DNA of 64,000 nucleotides from Sphingopyxis sp. H053 (GCF_001468225.1 NZ_LNRU01000005.1:62001-126000), one strand, 5' to 3'. Shown: positions 25,413 to 34,403, numbered from the stretch's first letter. Made by a program: numbers and translations. The notes: a model not told the origin generated them from the letters alone.

Positions 25413-26042
25413 ATGAAACGTTCTTCAAGAAATTATGCCGAGGGAGAGTCTCCGCGCGAGAGAATAGTCAATGCCGCTAGCAGATTGTTCGGTTCGAAGG
25501 GCTTTTATGCGACAACAACGGCTGAATTGGCGGAAGAAGCGTCGGTCAGCGTCGGCCAGATATACCGACTCTTTACCGACAAGGACGACGTCATCCTCGC
25601 AATAGTGGAGGAAAATGTGCGCGTTCGTCTGGCCGAGATGCACTCGATTTTCGACGCCGTGGAACGGCGCGAGCTTGCGATGTTCGAGGCGATCAAGGCA
25701 ATCGCTGCCAATTCGCTGCACAATGAGGATGGCAGCCTGTTCTATGAGATTTTGGCGGAGGCTTGCCGAAATCCTACAGTCGCAGAGCGGTTCGAGACGC
25801 AGACCGCCTTTTACCGCGATGGCATACGCCGCCTCGCTGCGCTTGCACGGCCCGATGTGCCTGCGGCCGAGCTCGAAGCCTATGGCGATGTCATGATGGC
25901 CTGTTTCATCGGGCTCGGCCACCGCACGGCGATGTCACCACCCGTCGATCCCGAAGCGACAAGCCACAGCACAGCTTGCCTGATGATGCGCGCGCTTGGT
26001 CTGGCGGAACTGGAAAGTGGTCGCGTGCAAACCCAGCCGTGA
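25413..26042 (+). CDS. TetR/AcrR family transcriptional regulator
   Basis: 209 residues from ATG 25413, with GGAAAG 6 bases upstream. The N-terminal helix-turn-helix is typical (RIVNAASRLFGSKGFYATTT, then SVSVGQIYRLFTDKDDVI), followed by a helical effector domain. It is the only intact regulator in this accessory block. Two similar promoters with a TGAGCGCTCA-type palindrome lie downstream (26308-26333, 27875-27900), which it may control together with the stress-related genes behind them. Ligand unknown. Confidence 0.88.
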   Translation: MKRSSRNYAEGESPRERIVNAASRLFGSKGFYATTTAELAEEASVSVGQIYRLFTDKDDVILAIVEENVRVRLAEMHSIFDAVERRELAMFEAIKAIAANSLHNEDGSLFYEILAEACRNPTVAERFETQTAFYRDGIRRLAALARPDVPAAELEAYGDVMMACFIGLGHRTAMSPPVDPEATSHSTACLMMRALGLAELESGRVQTQP

Positions 26043-26354
26043 CGATTCCGAAATGCGCGCACGGCCGTAAGCGGGGGAGGACCCATCATGACATCGGCGA
26101 CTGTGCAGCTCTGGGGCCGCTACCCTGGCGGGCGACGGGTAATCGATGATGCCGCCGAATTTAGCCGGCAGCGGCATCGGAGGTGATTGCACCGTGCCCG
26201 CTGGGATCGGCGCTTTAAAGACCGGAAGCGCGAAGCGTGTGGTCCGCAGCCACAGACGCTGTACCAGGATTGAATTACCGCTTGACCGGAGAATCGGGAT
26301 TGCCTAATTGAAATAGGAGTGAGCGCTCATTTCATAACATGCTCCGGAGAGATA
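26043..26354. other. 312-bp gap with an operator-promoter
   Basis: No gene is supported. The only clear structure is the promoter with palindrome at 26308-26333, described separately. Confidence 0.5.
26308..26333 (+). promoter_or_regulatory. Promoter with palindromic operator in the spacer (copy 1)
   Basis: TTGAAA (26308-26313) is followed 6 bases later by the perfect palindrome TGAGCGCTCA (26320-26329), so the operator would sit between the -35 and -10 elements. The block matches the one at 27875-27900 in 22 of 26 positions. TGAGCGCTCA-like palindromes are common TetR-family operators; the regulator at 25413 is the nearest candidate. Confidence 0.6.
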
Positions 26355-26519
26355 ATGGGAACCAGCGCATTCATTCCCCTGTGGAAGCCGGCACGGTCGC
26401 TCGCGATCATGGGGTTCTCCGCAGCATTGTTTTTCCCGTTCGGTTTGACGGGCCCGTTTGCGCTATTTCTCCCTACCCTTGGCGCCGGGTCCCGCCACCT
26501 GCCAGCCGGTATTCCCTGA
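26355..26519 (+). CDS. Small hydrophobic protein, hypothetical
   Basis: 54 residues, with a central hydrophobic stretch (about residues 14-42, including GFSAALFFPFGLTGPFALFL) that could span the membrane. GGAGAG lies 3 bases before the ATG at 26355, and the putative operator-promoter lies just upstream. No homologue is recognised. The expression signals make it plausible, but it may be a chance frame. Confidence 0.4.
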   Translation: MGTSAFIPLWKPARSLAIMGFSAALFFPFGLTGPFALFLPTLGAGSRHLPAGIP

Positions 26520-26821
26520 ACCGGCTACCATTGTCCACTGGTCGAAGCCCTTCGGGTCGCGTCGCGCCGGCTGGCAGGACCAATGAAAGCATCGTCCGTC
26601 GAGGCGAGCGCCGCGAAAGGCTGGTATGATGACCTTGGAAACACCAACGAGTGGCGGCCGGCGACCCATCCTTCGTCTCCGGGGCTGGCAGGACGAGCCG
26701 AACGGGGAAAACGAGCGGACCTCGGAGAGCATAAGCGCGGGCCCCCCTCGGCTACGCCTGAAAAAAAGCAGATCAAACAACCGCAACCGAATTGTATGTT
26801 CGGGAGAATAAAAGGAAGCAC
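26520..26821. other. 302-bp stretch without a supported gene
   Basis: Reading frames cross it on both strands but none has a start signal plus recognisable protein. It may be the 3' untranslated region of the small upstream gene and the promoter of the lipoprotein gene that follows. Confidence 0.4.
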
Positions 26822-27196
26822 ATGGGCAACCTATCGTCGTCAATCGTGTGGATGCTCGGCGGAATGGCGCTCGCGTCTACCGTTCTCCTGTCAGCCTGCG
26901 ATAGCGCCACGACAAGCGCGAGCAACTCAACCAACGTCGCGAAACCGGTCGCTCCCGCAGAGCTGCCACCGGCAATCGAGAAAAGTGTGACCTATCGCTG
27001 CCAGGACAACGGCATAGTCTCTGTGGATTTCCTGAATGATGGTCTTACGGCCACGCTCCGGACCGATGGCAATCTTGCCCAGCTCAAGGCGAATGAAACA
27101 GGCGGACCGTTCCAGGGCGGTGGAGTGACCATGACGGTAGACACAAGCGGGATCACCCTGACCGAGTCCGGAAAGAAAATCAGACAGTGTAAATGA
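26822..27196 (+). CDS. MliC-like lipoprotein (putative lysozyme inhibitor family)
   Basis: 124 residues from ATG 26822, with AAAGGAAG 4 bases upstream. A lipobox (LLSAC) puts the lipidated Cys near residue 26. After a Ser/Ala/Pro-rich linker, the domain starts VTYRCQDNGIVSVDFLNDGL and ends with a Cys (IRQCK), the two-Cys layout and strand pattern of MliC/PliC lysozyme inhibitors. The usual inhibitory loop residues are not clearly conserved, so inhibitor activity is uncertain. It probably belongs to the envelope-stress genes of this block. Confidence 0.6.
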   Translation: MGNLSSSIVWMLGGMALASTVLLSACDSATTSASNSTNVAKPVAPAELPPAIEKSVTYRCQDNGIVSVDFLNDGLTATLRTDGNLAQLKANETGGPFQGGGVTMTVDTSGITLTESGKKIRQCK

Positions 27197-27874
27197 AGAG
27201 GCGCGCATGTTGAAAATGCGCGGGAGAGACGCCTGTCGAGCCTACTGTCCGGAAGGATATCGCGACCAAGGATGGGAGGAGCGGTGCCTTCCATTCGGCA
27301 GCCTGTTCGGGGCTTGTCTCAGCATAGCCTGTTTGCGGTCGAACAACTTTCGACCTTTGTCATAGCGAAGCCAAACATGCTCTCGCTCAGGCGGCGCAAT
27401 TTGCCGTCACACGTACTTCTTGAAAGGCCGAAGGTGGGCCACGCCGGCGCTGTTCCTGAAACGCCCTGGGCACCGCTTTCGTCACGCAGTCCGTCCCAAA
27501 AGGCCTGCGGGGAAGTCGAACGCATTCGCATGACAAGCCGGGTCACAGAATTGAAATATTAGAACTTGTTTCGGCCTGAAGCAGGATTGTCACCCGGCCG
27601 CTGGCGGATTTAACACAGACGACAGGAGCCCCCGTTCACCCAACTCCTCGGTGGTCGCGATCCGCCGACACGCCTCCGCGGTCACGGCGCCCTGCACCAA
27701 CACAACCTCCGCTTCACGCAGTGGCAGCCGGAGGCTGCACGCACCGCTTCAGAAGGAGGGTACCGGAATGGCTGCATACCACTTCGCATCGTCGAGTATT
27801 GCGTGTCGGCGGCTGACTGAAATGGGGGTGGGTAAAGGGCTGTCTTGACTGCCCTTCCCGGGAGGTCTATTCGT
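27197..27874. other. About 680 bp without a supported gene
   Basis: Short frames on both strands give no recognisable protein, and no repeat or RNA gene was seen. Given the surrounding transposase fragments, it may be decayed sequence. Confidence 0.4.
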
Positions 27875-27900
27875 TTGACATTGGAGTGAGGGCTCATTCC
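27875..27900 (+). promoter_or_regulatory. Promoter with palindromic operator in the spacer (copy 2)
   Basis: TTGACA (27875-27880), then TGAGGGCTCA (27887-27896), a one-mismatch version of the palindrome at 26320-26329, at the same distance from the -35 element. 22 of 26 positions match copy 1. It precedes the universal stress protein region by about 460 bases. Confidence 0.55.
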
Positions 27901-28145
27901 GATGAGAAATGAGGGAGGGTCGTGAAGTGGAGGGAGCCTTCGCCCAATTTCCGGATGCGTCGAGTGCTCAGGATGAATCTGCTCGCCGATTGTTCTTGCA
28001 GCCATTGTCTTTGGCAGGCGAAACCTCCTGTGAGGCCTGCCCGCACCTCCTGTCCGCTGGCCCGTCAGTCGATGGCTCCGCAGGCGGGCTAACCGATCGC
28101 GGGATTTCACTCTCACTGTTGGAACGTCGCGCGATTTGGATCGGC

Positions 28146-28421
28146 ATGCAGGATGCGGCTGCCGGTTATGGACCTCTGCCGCCTGGATCAACCTGGATCA
28201 GGCGACTTTACCGGCGTTTTTGCCGATGGACCGCGCAAGCAAACCTTCAACCTCTCTCAAATCCCCGTCTTGAAGCCTTTCGTTATCTTGGTCTGAAGTT
28301 CGGCCAGGACGCCGCTGATCTGATAGAGGACAACCGTAAACTGGAGGATCGTAACCCTTGTTGCCTATCTGGAGAGATATCGCCGTTTTCCTCGACGCCA
28401 CACCCGAGGGCGAACGCATAG
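28146..28421 (+). CDS. Hypothetical small protein upstream of the universal stress gene
   Basis: 91 residues. The middle is basic and helical (WIRRLYRRFCRWTAQANLQP, then NPRLEAFRYLGLKFGQDAAD), faintly like short DUF1127-type proteins, but there is no firm match. It overlaps the universal stress protein frame by 64 bases and lacks a good ribosome binding site, and the true start could be further upstream. The 245 bases before it contain no other candidate. Confidence 0.3.
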   Translation: MQDAAAGYGPLPPGSTWIRRLYRRFCRWTAQANLQPLSNPRLEAFRYLGLKFGQDAADLIEDNRKLEDRNPCCLSGEISPFSSTPHPRANA

Positions 28422-29206
28422 GTTGCCGTGCGGCTGCGATCGCGCAACGTCATAATGCGCATCTGGTGGGCGTCTATGGCGTGTCCCACGAAAACGCGCA
28501 TCCCACCGAAACCTTTGCGAGGGGCACTGCGGCGATTCGAGACGTGCTGACCCGGCAACGGCTTGCCGACGAACAGAAAATTATTGCCGCCGCTCGCCAT
28601 TTTGGAGAACTGGCCCGCGAATATGGCATCGGCTCCGAATTCCGGATCGTGTGGCGCGATGACCTGCGCGACGAAGGCATGTTGCGGGCGCTGCACTGCG
28701 ATCTCATCGTCGCGGCGCATCCCAAACCGGCAGACCTCCCGTCAGGCTGGTCGGCCGAGCGACTGCTGCTGGCCACCGGCATTCCCGTGCTGATGATCCC
28801 TGCGGGATGGGGCGGTGAGACGATCGGCGAAAATGTGCTGATCGCATGGAATCGCAGCCGAGAAGCGCGACGGGCGGTGAACGACGCAATTCCGTTCATC
28901 AATTCTGCGTCCAACGTGACGATACTCACCATCGACAGCGGCCGGAACCCCGAACGTTTTGGGGCAGAGCCTGGTGCCAATCTCCTTGAACACTTGTCCA
29001 GATACGGCGCGCGTGTCGAGATCGCCAACATCACGTCCGAGGGCGTATCGGTCGCAGATGTGATCCTCGACCAGGCGGCGGAACGCGACGCGAACCTACT
29101 TGTGATCGGGGCTTATAGCCACCCGCGCACCACCGAGATACTCTTCGGCGGTGTCACTCGGTCGCTGCTGTCGAGCGCGCGGGTTCCGCTACTGATTTCC
29201 CGCTGA
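28358..29206 (+). CDS. Universal stress protein with two UspA domains
   Basis: 282 residues from TTG 28358 (GGAGG 11 bases upstream; TTG 28361 is also possible). The first half (about 1-145, with DIAVFLDATPEGERIG) and the second (about 160-282, with VLIAWNRSREARRAVNDAIP) each have the Usp fold. The second ends with LLVIGAYSHPRTTEILFGGV then TRSLL, the nucleotide-binding GxxG...GS/T pattern. Such tandem Usp proteins are cytoplasmic and induced by starvation or low oxygen; the exact role is unknown. The closest regulatory signal is the operator-promoter at 27875. Confidence 0.88.
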   Translation: MLPIWRDIAVFLDATPEGERIGCRAAAIAQRHNAHLVGVYGVSHENAHPTETFARGTAAIRDVLTRQRLADEQKIIAAARHFGELAREYGIGSEFRIVWRDDLRDEGMLRALHCDLIVAAHPKPADLPSGWSAERLLLATGIPVLMIPAGWGGETIGENVLIAWNRSREARRAVNDAIPFINSASNVTILTIDSGRNPERFGAEPGANLLEHLSRYGARVEIANITSEGVSVADVILDQAAERDANLLVIGAYSHPRTTEILFGGVTRSLLSSARVPLLISR

Positions 29207-29418
29207 CCATAGCGTATCCAGCCCAAAGACGTTGGCAGAAGAGTGATTGACTTGGTCTCCAGCGAGCACCCGCAAAGTGGGCAGTCCTTGCCGTCGAACC
29301 GAGGAATTGCTCGGGGGGATGATCGCCGACGCGCGCGCAATGCTGCCGTGTGCGGAATGCGAGCCGAACGGGGGCATTGGACGCCAAAGATGTTCGAAAT
29401 ATGGGAGATAATCGCAAA

Positions 29419-30468
29419 ATGAGCGTCGTGGCCAGTGCTGCCGCTTTCCTTCTGATCGGAACGCAGCCCGAAGAAATAGGCATTGTTCACCAGAATGAGC
29501 CATTGGTCCGGACAGCTCAAGCTCAAGCAGCTTCTGCCGAACCATGTCCGATGATTGTGAATCCGCAGGACGAAATGCAGACCCCTGTCATGATCGGCGA
29601 AGGGCCGGTGGCAGCAGGACAATTGAGCGACGTGCCGGCGGAAGCTGGAAATACGGCTGAAGCAGCGCCGGACGAAATTATTGTGACCGCACGAAGCGAA
29701 GCGCCGCCGGGCGACCCACTCCAGAATGTGAATATTGAGGCCTTCCAGGTCGCTCAGTCGGTCGACAAGGCTCTCGTTGGGCCGATCGCCAAGGGATATG
29801 AGGGGGGCGTTCCGAAGCCGATCCGTGATGGTCTTGGCAACGCCTTGCGCAATCTCAGAGAGCCGATCAATTTTCTGAACTTCCTGTTCCAATTCAAGAT
29901 AGGAAAGGCTGTGGAAACGGTCGGCCGCTTCGCGATCAACTCGACGATCGGCGTCGCGGGCATTTTCGACGTCGCCAAAAAGCCGCCCGTCAATCTGCCT
30001 TATCGACCCAACGGCTTCGCAAACACGCTTGGTTTCTATGGGGTGGAGCCTGGCCCCTATTTCTTCCTTCCGCTGGTGGGGCCCACGACATTGCGCGATA
30101 TGGTCGGCGACGGCATCGACCTGCTCGTCTTACCCGTTTCCGTTGGCAAGCCTTTCAACCAGACCGCCTATGCTGTCCCGACCACCGTCATCAACAGGCT
30201 GAACGATCGTGTCGCGCGGGATGCGGAAATCGAGCGTTTGCAAGAGGAAAGCGCCGATCCCTATGTGGAGACGCGCAGCTTGTATCTCGAGATGCGGCAG
30301 CGGGAAATTGACGTGTTGCGCGGCAAGGATCGCGATCGGGCGGGCGAGCCTGATATGGTCATTCCCGACACGCTTGTCGCACCTCAGGCTTCCGATCCAT
30401 CAGCCGACACAGCGTCAGATTGTGCAGAAACCTTGAGCAGAGGCACGACCCTTCCGATCGAAGACTGA
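29419..30468 (+). CDS. mlaA: MlaA (VacJ)-family outer-membrane lipid transport protein, non-lipoprotein form
   Basis: 349 residues from ATG 29419 (GGGAGA upstream; ATG 29401 is an alternative). The core matches MlaA: KGYEGGVPKPIRDGLGNALR, INFLNFLFQFK, GRFAINSTIGVAGIFDVA and GVEPGPYFFLPLVGPTTLRD. MlaA removes misplaced phospholipids from the outer leaflet with the Mla ABC system. Unusually, the hydrophobic leader (SVVASAAAFLLIG) has no lipobox Cys, and there are long extensions before and after the core. No other mla genes are adjacent. It follows the universal stress gene on the same strand after 212 bases. Confidence 0.8.
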   Translation: MSVVASAAAFLLIGTQPEEIGIVHQNEPLVRTAQAQAASAEPCPMIVNPQDEMQTPVMIGEGPVAAGQLSDVPAEAGNTAEAAPDEIIVTARSEAPPGDPLQNVNIEAFQVAQSVDKALVGPIAKGYEGGVPKPIRDGLGNALRNLREPINFLNFLFQFKIGKAVETVGRFAINSTIGVAGIFDVAKKPPVNLPYRPNGFANTLGFYGVEPGPYFFLPLVGPTTLRDMVGDGIDLLVLPVSVGKPFNQTAYAVPTTVINRLNDRVARDAEIERLQEESADPYVETRSLYLEMRQREIDVLRGKDRDRAGEPDMVIPDTLVAPQASDPSADTASDCAETLSRGTTLPIED

Positions 30469-30758
30469 GAAAATCTGCGGCCAGCAACAATGCTCGGATG
30501 CTGCGGTCTTCGAGACGGAGAATTGTCGATCAGCGTCAGATCAGCGTCAGAGTGGGGCCACGCTTCACGAAAGCTTAGGCATTGATTGTTATGCCTATAC
30601 TGGCGCATGCCGGCGTCCCGGGGGGCGCCTATCGGGACCCCGGTCAAAACCGCCTTTTTAGGGTAATTCAAAATGATAGATCGTGAAAGAGGAGGGGCCC
30701 GCTCCAACGCTGATCCACACAGGATGCTCGACGAGGCCTTTGTTGTCCTCATCGATGG

Positions 30759-31560
30759 TCAGCCGGCCAATAGAACTCGCTGTCGCAGAAGTTGGTAGTT
30801 TGCGCGTCCGTACATCTGCCGCTTTATGGCTTTGACCCTGCTGATCTGACCTTCGACCGGACTCGTCGTCCACCGGGTCAGAATGGCGCCTTTCACGGCA
30901 TCGATGTCGCGGGCGATGCCGGCCGCAAAGCTGCCAAGTTCCCCGTCCACTGCCTGTTCGAGCCATTTGTTGAGCTCGGTCACTTCGTTGCCGTCGAGCA
31001 GCGCGACGAACCGCACGGCCTGCTCAGCCACCGTGCGAAGTTCAGGTGCCTGCGCATAGAGATGGTCGAGGAACCGGGTGATTTCGGCATCGATCTGATC
31101 GGGAGCCTGGCTCAGATACCAGGCGCAGCGTCGACGTGATGGTGCTTTCCAGGCGGCCCGCGTCTGCTGCCGGTCTGGTGCCTGTGGATTGTGGCCGGCG
31201 CGCCGCTTGGCGGCCCATCGTGCAACGGTATTCCGACTCCCCTTGTACCCGAGTTCCTTCAGTTCCTGCCAAAGCTGTTGTCCAACCTGGTATCCCGACT
31301 GCCACCGGGCCTCGAGCCATTCTTCGTAAGGACCCAGAAGATGGGATCGTATCCGGGGACGCATATGTTCGGGTTCGCCGCCAGAGGCGATCCAGCGCTG
31401 GACCGTGCGCCGATCGATGCCGACCAGGTCAGCGATGCTGACGTGGGATGACCTTGCTCGCGAAGCCGACAAATTTCCTCCCATTGTCCACGGCGATCAG
31501 CCTTTCGAGCAGCCCGTAATCTGGCGAGACCGGGAGAGGCCATTGGAGAAGGGCTGACTT
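30759..31560 (-). pseudogene. ISL3-type transposase, frameshifted and truncated
   Basis: The main frame encodes VSIADLVGIDRRTVQRWIAS through SPVEGQISRVKAIKRQMYGR to the stop at 30759. Its 5' portion (ARKADRRGQWEEICRLREQG) lies in another frame above about 31450, so one frameshift near 31448 breaks the gene. The N-terminal zinc-finger half expected of ISL3 transposases is absent upstream, where an IS5 fragment is joined instead. It is not functional. Confidence 0.75.
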
Positions 31561-31659
31561 GCGTCTCCTGCGCACATGTCATGATGTTCGCCGCGGCCGA
31601 CACCGCGCTACGATGACGGCCGACGGCCTGGCGCAGCGCCTCTGCATCCGCGCGCCGAA

Positions 31660-31801
31660 GTCCGCCCTTGACCAGCGCCGTCTTCAGATCCAACCGAAAC
31701 AGCTCGAACGGCACCGATGCATTGATCGCCACCAACGGATCGCCATGCGCGTCCAAGCCAGCATAGCGGTTCTCAAGGACGAAAAATCCAGGCTGGCTCA
31801 T
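31660..31801 (-). pseudogene. N-terminal fragment of an IS5-family transposase
   Basis: It starts MSQPGFFVLENRYAGLDAHG and continues DPLVAINASVPFELFRLDLK, the recognisable N-terminus of one IS5 subgroup. It is lost after about 47 codons, where ISL3-type sequence begins in the same frame. It is a relic, unrelated to the intact IS at 32065. Confidence 0.65.
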
Positions 31802-31891
31802 CTCGAAATCCCAAAGTTCCCGCGCCCTCTGCGCGCCAAGCGCTGAATCCCATTTCGGCCAGCCAGGAAAGACCTATTTTCCTAGGCGTCC

Positions 31892-32064
31892 TCATGTCGA
31901 GTTCATCGACGGGGCAAGAGCCGCGCCGCCGTGCTTGAGCGCGCGAGGCGACACTGTATACCAACGGCGCACGGCGCGTGAAAGGGCGCTGGTTTCAGAA
32001 AAATGTAGGGTTTCGGCGATCTGCGCGACGCTAAGACGCGAGTCTTGCAGATAGGCGTATGCTA
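31892..32064 (-). pseudogene. AraC-family regulator, C-terminal helix-turn-helix fragment
   Basis: Minus-strand codons from the IS junction encode AYAYLQDSRLSVAQIAETLH followed by SALSRAVRRWYTVSPRALK, the second helix-turn-helix of AraC proteins, ending at the stop at 31892. The 5' side is cut by the IS at 32065. Beyond the IS (32916 onward) only about 25 codons separate it from the DUF1330 pseudogene, too few for a complete regulator, so it was already broken before that insertion. Confidence 0.7.
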
Positions 32065-32913
32065 GGCCGTGTTGACAAAAGGGATTCCCAAACGCGCGTC
32101 GTTCTGATTCAAGACTGCTTTTTGAGGAGCAGTCATGGGTCGCGGGGATTTGTCGGATGCGGAGTGGGATCTGATTGGGCCGCTGCTGCCGCCTGAACGC
32201 GGTCGTTGGGCGCGGCCGGCGGGCGATAACCGGCGGTTCCTCAATGGAATGCTTCACGTGCTGCGGGTCGGCTGCCCCTGGCGCGACATGCACGAGCGCT
32301 ACGGCAAGTGGAACTCGGTCTATGTCCGCTTCCGGCGCTGGGCCGAACAGGGTGTCTGGGATGCCCTGCTGCAAACACTGGTCGATCTGGGTCTAACCGA
32401 CGACTGGCAACACATGATCGACAGCACCAGCGTTCGCGGCCATGTCTCGGCAGCGGGCGGAAAAGGGGGGCTTGTGCGAACGCTCTTGGTCGATCACGCG
32501 GCGGCTTTACGAGCAAAATCCACGCCCGCTGCGACAATCAAGGACTGCCTGTCGGCTTCATCCTGACCGGCGGCGAGGCTTCCGATTACACCGCTGCCGA
32601 ACCGCTGATGGCGATCCCCGTCGCCACACCCAAGGCGCTGCTCGCGGACAAGGGCTATGATGGTGATCGCTTCCGGGAAAGCCTGCTGGTCCGGGGCATC
32701 CTGCCGATCATCCCGCCTCGCTCGAATCGCAAAGTGCCAGAGCATCCCGACTATCGCCGCTACAAGGACCGCAACCGCGTCGAGCGCATGTTCAGCAAGC
32801 TAAAACAGCAACGACGCATTGCAACACGCTATGACAAAACCCTGCTCTCGTTCGAGAGCTTCCTAAACCTCGCCGCCACGCGACTATGGTTGAAATCTTT
32901 TGTCAACACGGCC
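32065..32913. mobile_element. IS5-family (IS427-group) insertion sequence, 849 bp
   Basis: The terminal inverted repeats begin GGCCGTGTTGACAAAAG at the left (32065) and read the same, inverted, at the right end (to 32913). Both are flanked by TA (32063-32064 and 32914-32915), the target duplication usual for this group. It carries a transposase in two overlapping frames and appears intact. It is inserted in the remains of an AraC gene. Confidence 0.9.
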
Positions 32914-32916
32914 TAG
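32135..32916 (+). CDS. IS5-family transposase made by programmed -1 frameshift
   Basis: The first frame (32135-32566) starts MGRGDLSDAEWDLIGPLLPP and includes HMIDSTSVRGH with the first catalytic Asp. The second frame (usable to the stop at 32916) holds LLADKGYDGDRFRESL (Asp) and YKDRNRVERMFSKLKQQRRI (Glu, Lys). The switch is by -1, at the run AAAAGGGGGG (32461-32470), a typical slippery site. The fused protein would be about 260 residues. The last stop overlaps the right flank of the element. Confidence 0.88.
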
Positions 32917-32991
32917 TGAAATTGCAGCTGCCGCAACGAACAGGGCAATTCTTGGCAAATATCCTTCCGTTTCGTTTTCTCATGCTGGCTT

Positions 32992-33279
32992 TCAAGGCCC
33001 TTCAACGATAAACGCTGCGCTGGAAGAAGCCAAAAGCCGCATTTCCGCCAGTTCCAGATATTCGTCGGACCGGTACCAGTCCTGTGCCTGCTTGATGTTT
33101 TCGAACCTGAGCACGACCGCTCCGTTCGGAGCCGTTCCTTCCAGCGATTAGGCCACGGCTGGACCGGCGGTGAAAGAAACCCCCTGCGCTGTAAGAAGCT
33201 CTCTGGCCTGCTACTTGTACTGGTTCATCAGGGCGGGATCTGAAATCGCTTGTGTCACAATTATGACGTAAGTTGCCAT
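32992..33279 (-). pseudogene. DUF1330 family gene with two in-frame stops
   Basis: The reading frame from ATG 33279 (with AAGGAGAG upstream) to TGA 32992-32994 is exactly 96 codons and encodes a complete DUF1330 protein (MATYVIIVTQAISDPALMNQ at the start, QDWYRSDEYLELAEMRLL near the end). It carries TAG at codon 23 (33211-33213) and TAA at codon 44 (33148-33150). Both are single-base nonsense changes in an otherwise undamaged frame, so inactivation looks recent. Confidence 0.8.
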
Positions 33280-33838
33280 ATCATTCTCTCCTTGTCGAAG
33301 ATGGTTGGCTGGATGCCAAAATTTCCGTGCGTGGTTGTGAAGCAGCTCCCAAACGGATCCCAGAAAGTTCGAGCTATCACACTGAAATTGCGTTAGACCG
33401 ACAGATGCGCGGTACTGGGATCGGTGTCCATCGGAACCCCTCAGGCGAGAAAAAAGGACCCATTCTCAGCAACCCGATTGAGGGAACGGTGGGGTCCCGG
33501 ATTGCACGCTTATCGACAGCCGCGGGAGAAGCAGTACCTGCCTTGGCCCGACTATATGGTGTGGACCAGCTTGCCGCCGCCGACGTCTGCGATCGAACAG
33601 CAAGCCTTGAGCTCGGCCTTCGGATACCTGATGCCATCCACATTGCCGAGCCAGAAAGGGTGCGACACTCGCAACACTGGACGTCCGCTTGGGCCGGAGT
33701 TGCTTCCGCGCTCGACGTCGCCGTAGCCATAATCGACATAATATTTAACATATATCAACACCAAGGCATGTCTTTTTATCGTATTTTCAATGTGTTGATG
33801 GCGATACGCCTGTCCATTGTGTTTCGCTCATAATTTGG
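33280..33838. other. About 560 bp without a supported gene, AT-rich at its right end
   Basis: Frames cross it on both strands but no protein is recognised. The last 110 bases (about 33730-33838) are distinctly AT-rich, with ATAATATTTAACATATATC, similar in character to the DNA on the far side of the recombinase trio (about 37811-37850). This may mark one end of the Tn554-type element. Confidence 0.4.
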
Positions 33839-33901
33839 ACGATCAAGGGAGTTGGAAGTGCAAGACGCCGTAGGCGGCTCACTTCCAACTCCCTTGATCG
33901 T
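33839..33901. terminator. 22-bp perfect inverted repeat, probable terminator of the recombinase operon
   Basis: The arms 33839-33860 and 33880-33901 are exact reverse complements (starting ACGATCAAGGGAGTTGGAAG), with a 19-base centre that can itself pair (GCCGTAGGCGGC). It lies 23 bases past the tnpC stop. No long T run follows, so it could also be an RNA-stabilising or element-end structure. Confidence 0.6.
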
Positions 33902-33923
33902 AACCCGATCGCAGCGTGACGGT

Positions 33924-34403
33924 TCAGTCTTCGGAGGAGGGCAGCGGCTCGGGCGATTGTCCTGGTGATACACGTGCGAGGACAGCCGTGTAGAGCTGAC
34001 GCCAGTGTTCCGCCTTACCGCGCTCACGCTCGGCCGTTCGGTCCGCCTTGGCCCTTTCGGCACGGGCATCCCGGAGCTCGGTCTCAAGGCGCTCGATCTT
34101 GTTGCGGAGTGCCGCTTCGATGTGCCGATATTCCTCGGGTGTTCGCAGCGGGACCTTCTTGCCGTCTATGACCTCGGTTTCCGCGCGGGTTTCGACGCGT
34201 TCCTCGCCGATCTCGTCGGCGAAGTTATTGTAGAGGTACTGGCGGCTGACCTTTGCTTCACGGGCCACCGAGACGAACGTCACAGCCTGCCTGGTGTCGC
34301 GCAGCCGCATGATCGCATCTTCGACCGCGGCGCGCTTCTCAGCGCTACGACGGCTGCGGGCATCGTTGAGTGTTGCGATCCGCAGATCCGGTCCCATGGT
34401 CAT
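33924..34403 (-). CDS. tnpC: Tn554 TnpC-like accessory protein (DUF6262 type)
   Basis: 159 residues. It has an N-terminal helix-turn-helix-like region (VTFVSVAREAKVSRQYLYNN) and a long charged coiled coil (about residues 90-140: RHIEAALRNKIERLETELRD, then ARAERAKADRTAERERGKAE). This matches TnpC of Tn554-type elements, a small helper that affects transposition frequency and orientation. Its ATG overlaps the tnpB stop by 4 bases, and it ends 23 bases before the large hairpin. Confidence 0.75.
   Translation of the reverse strand: MTMGPDLRIATLNDARSRRSAEKRAAVEDAIMRLRDTRQAVTFVSVAREAKVSRQYLYNNFADEIGEERVETRAETEVIDGKKVPLRTPEEYRHIEAALRNKIERLETELRDARAERAKADRTAERERGKAEHWRQLYTAVLARVSPGQSPEPLPSSED

Noticed and set aside
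33273-33833. 186-codon plus-strand gene
   Set aside because: No recognisable domain, no good ribosome binding site, and it overlaps the start region of the DUF1330 pseudogene.
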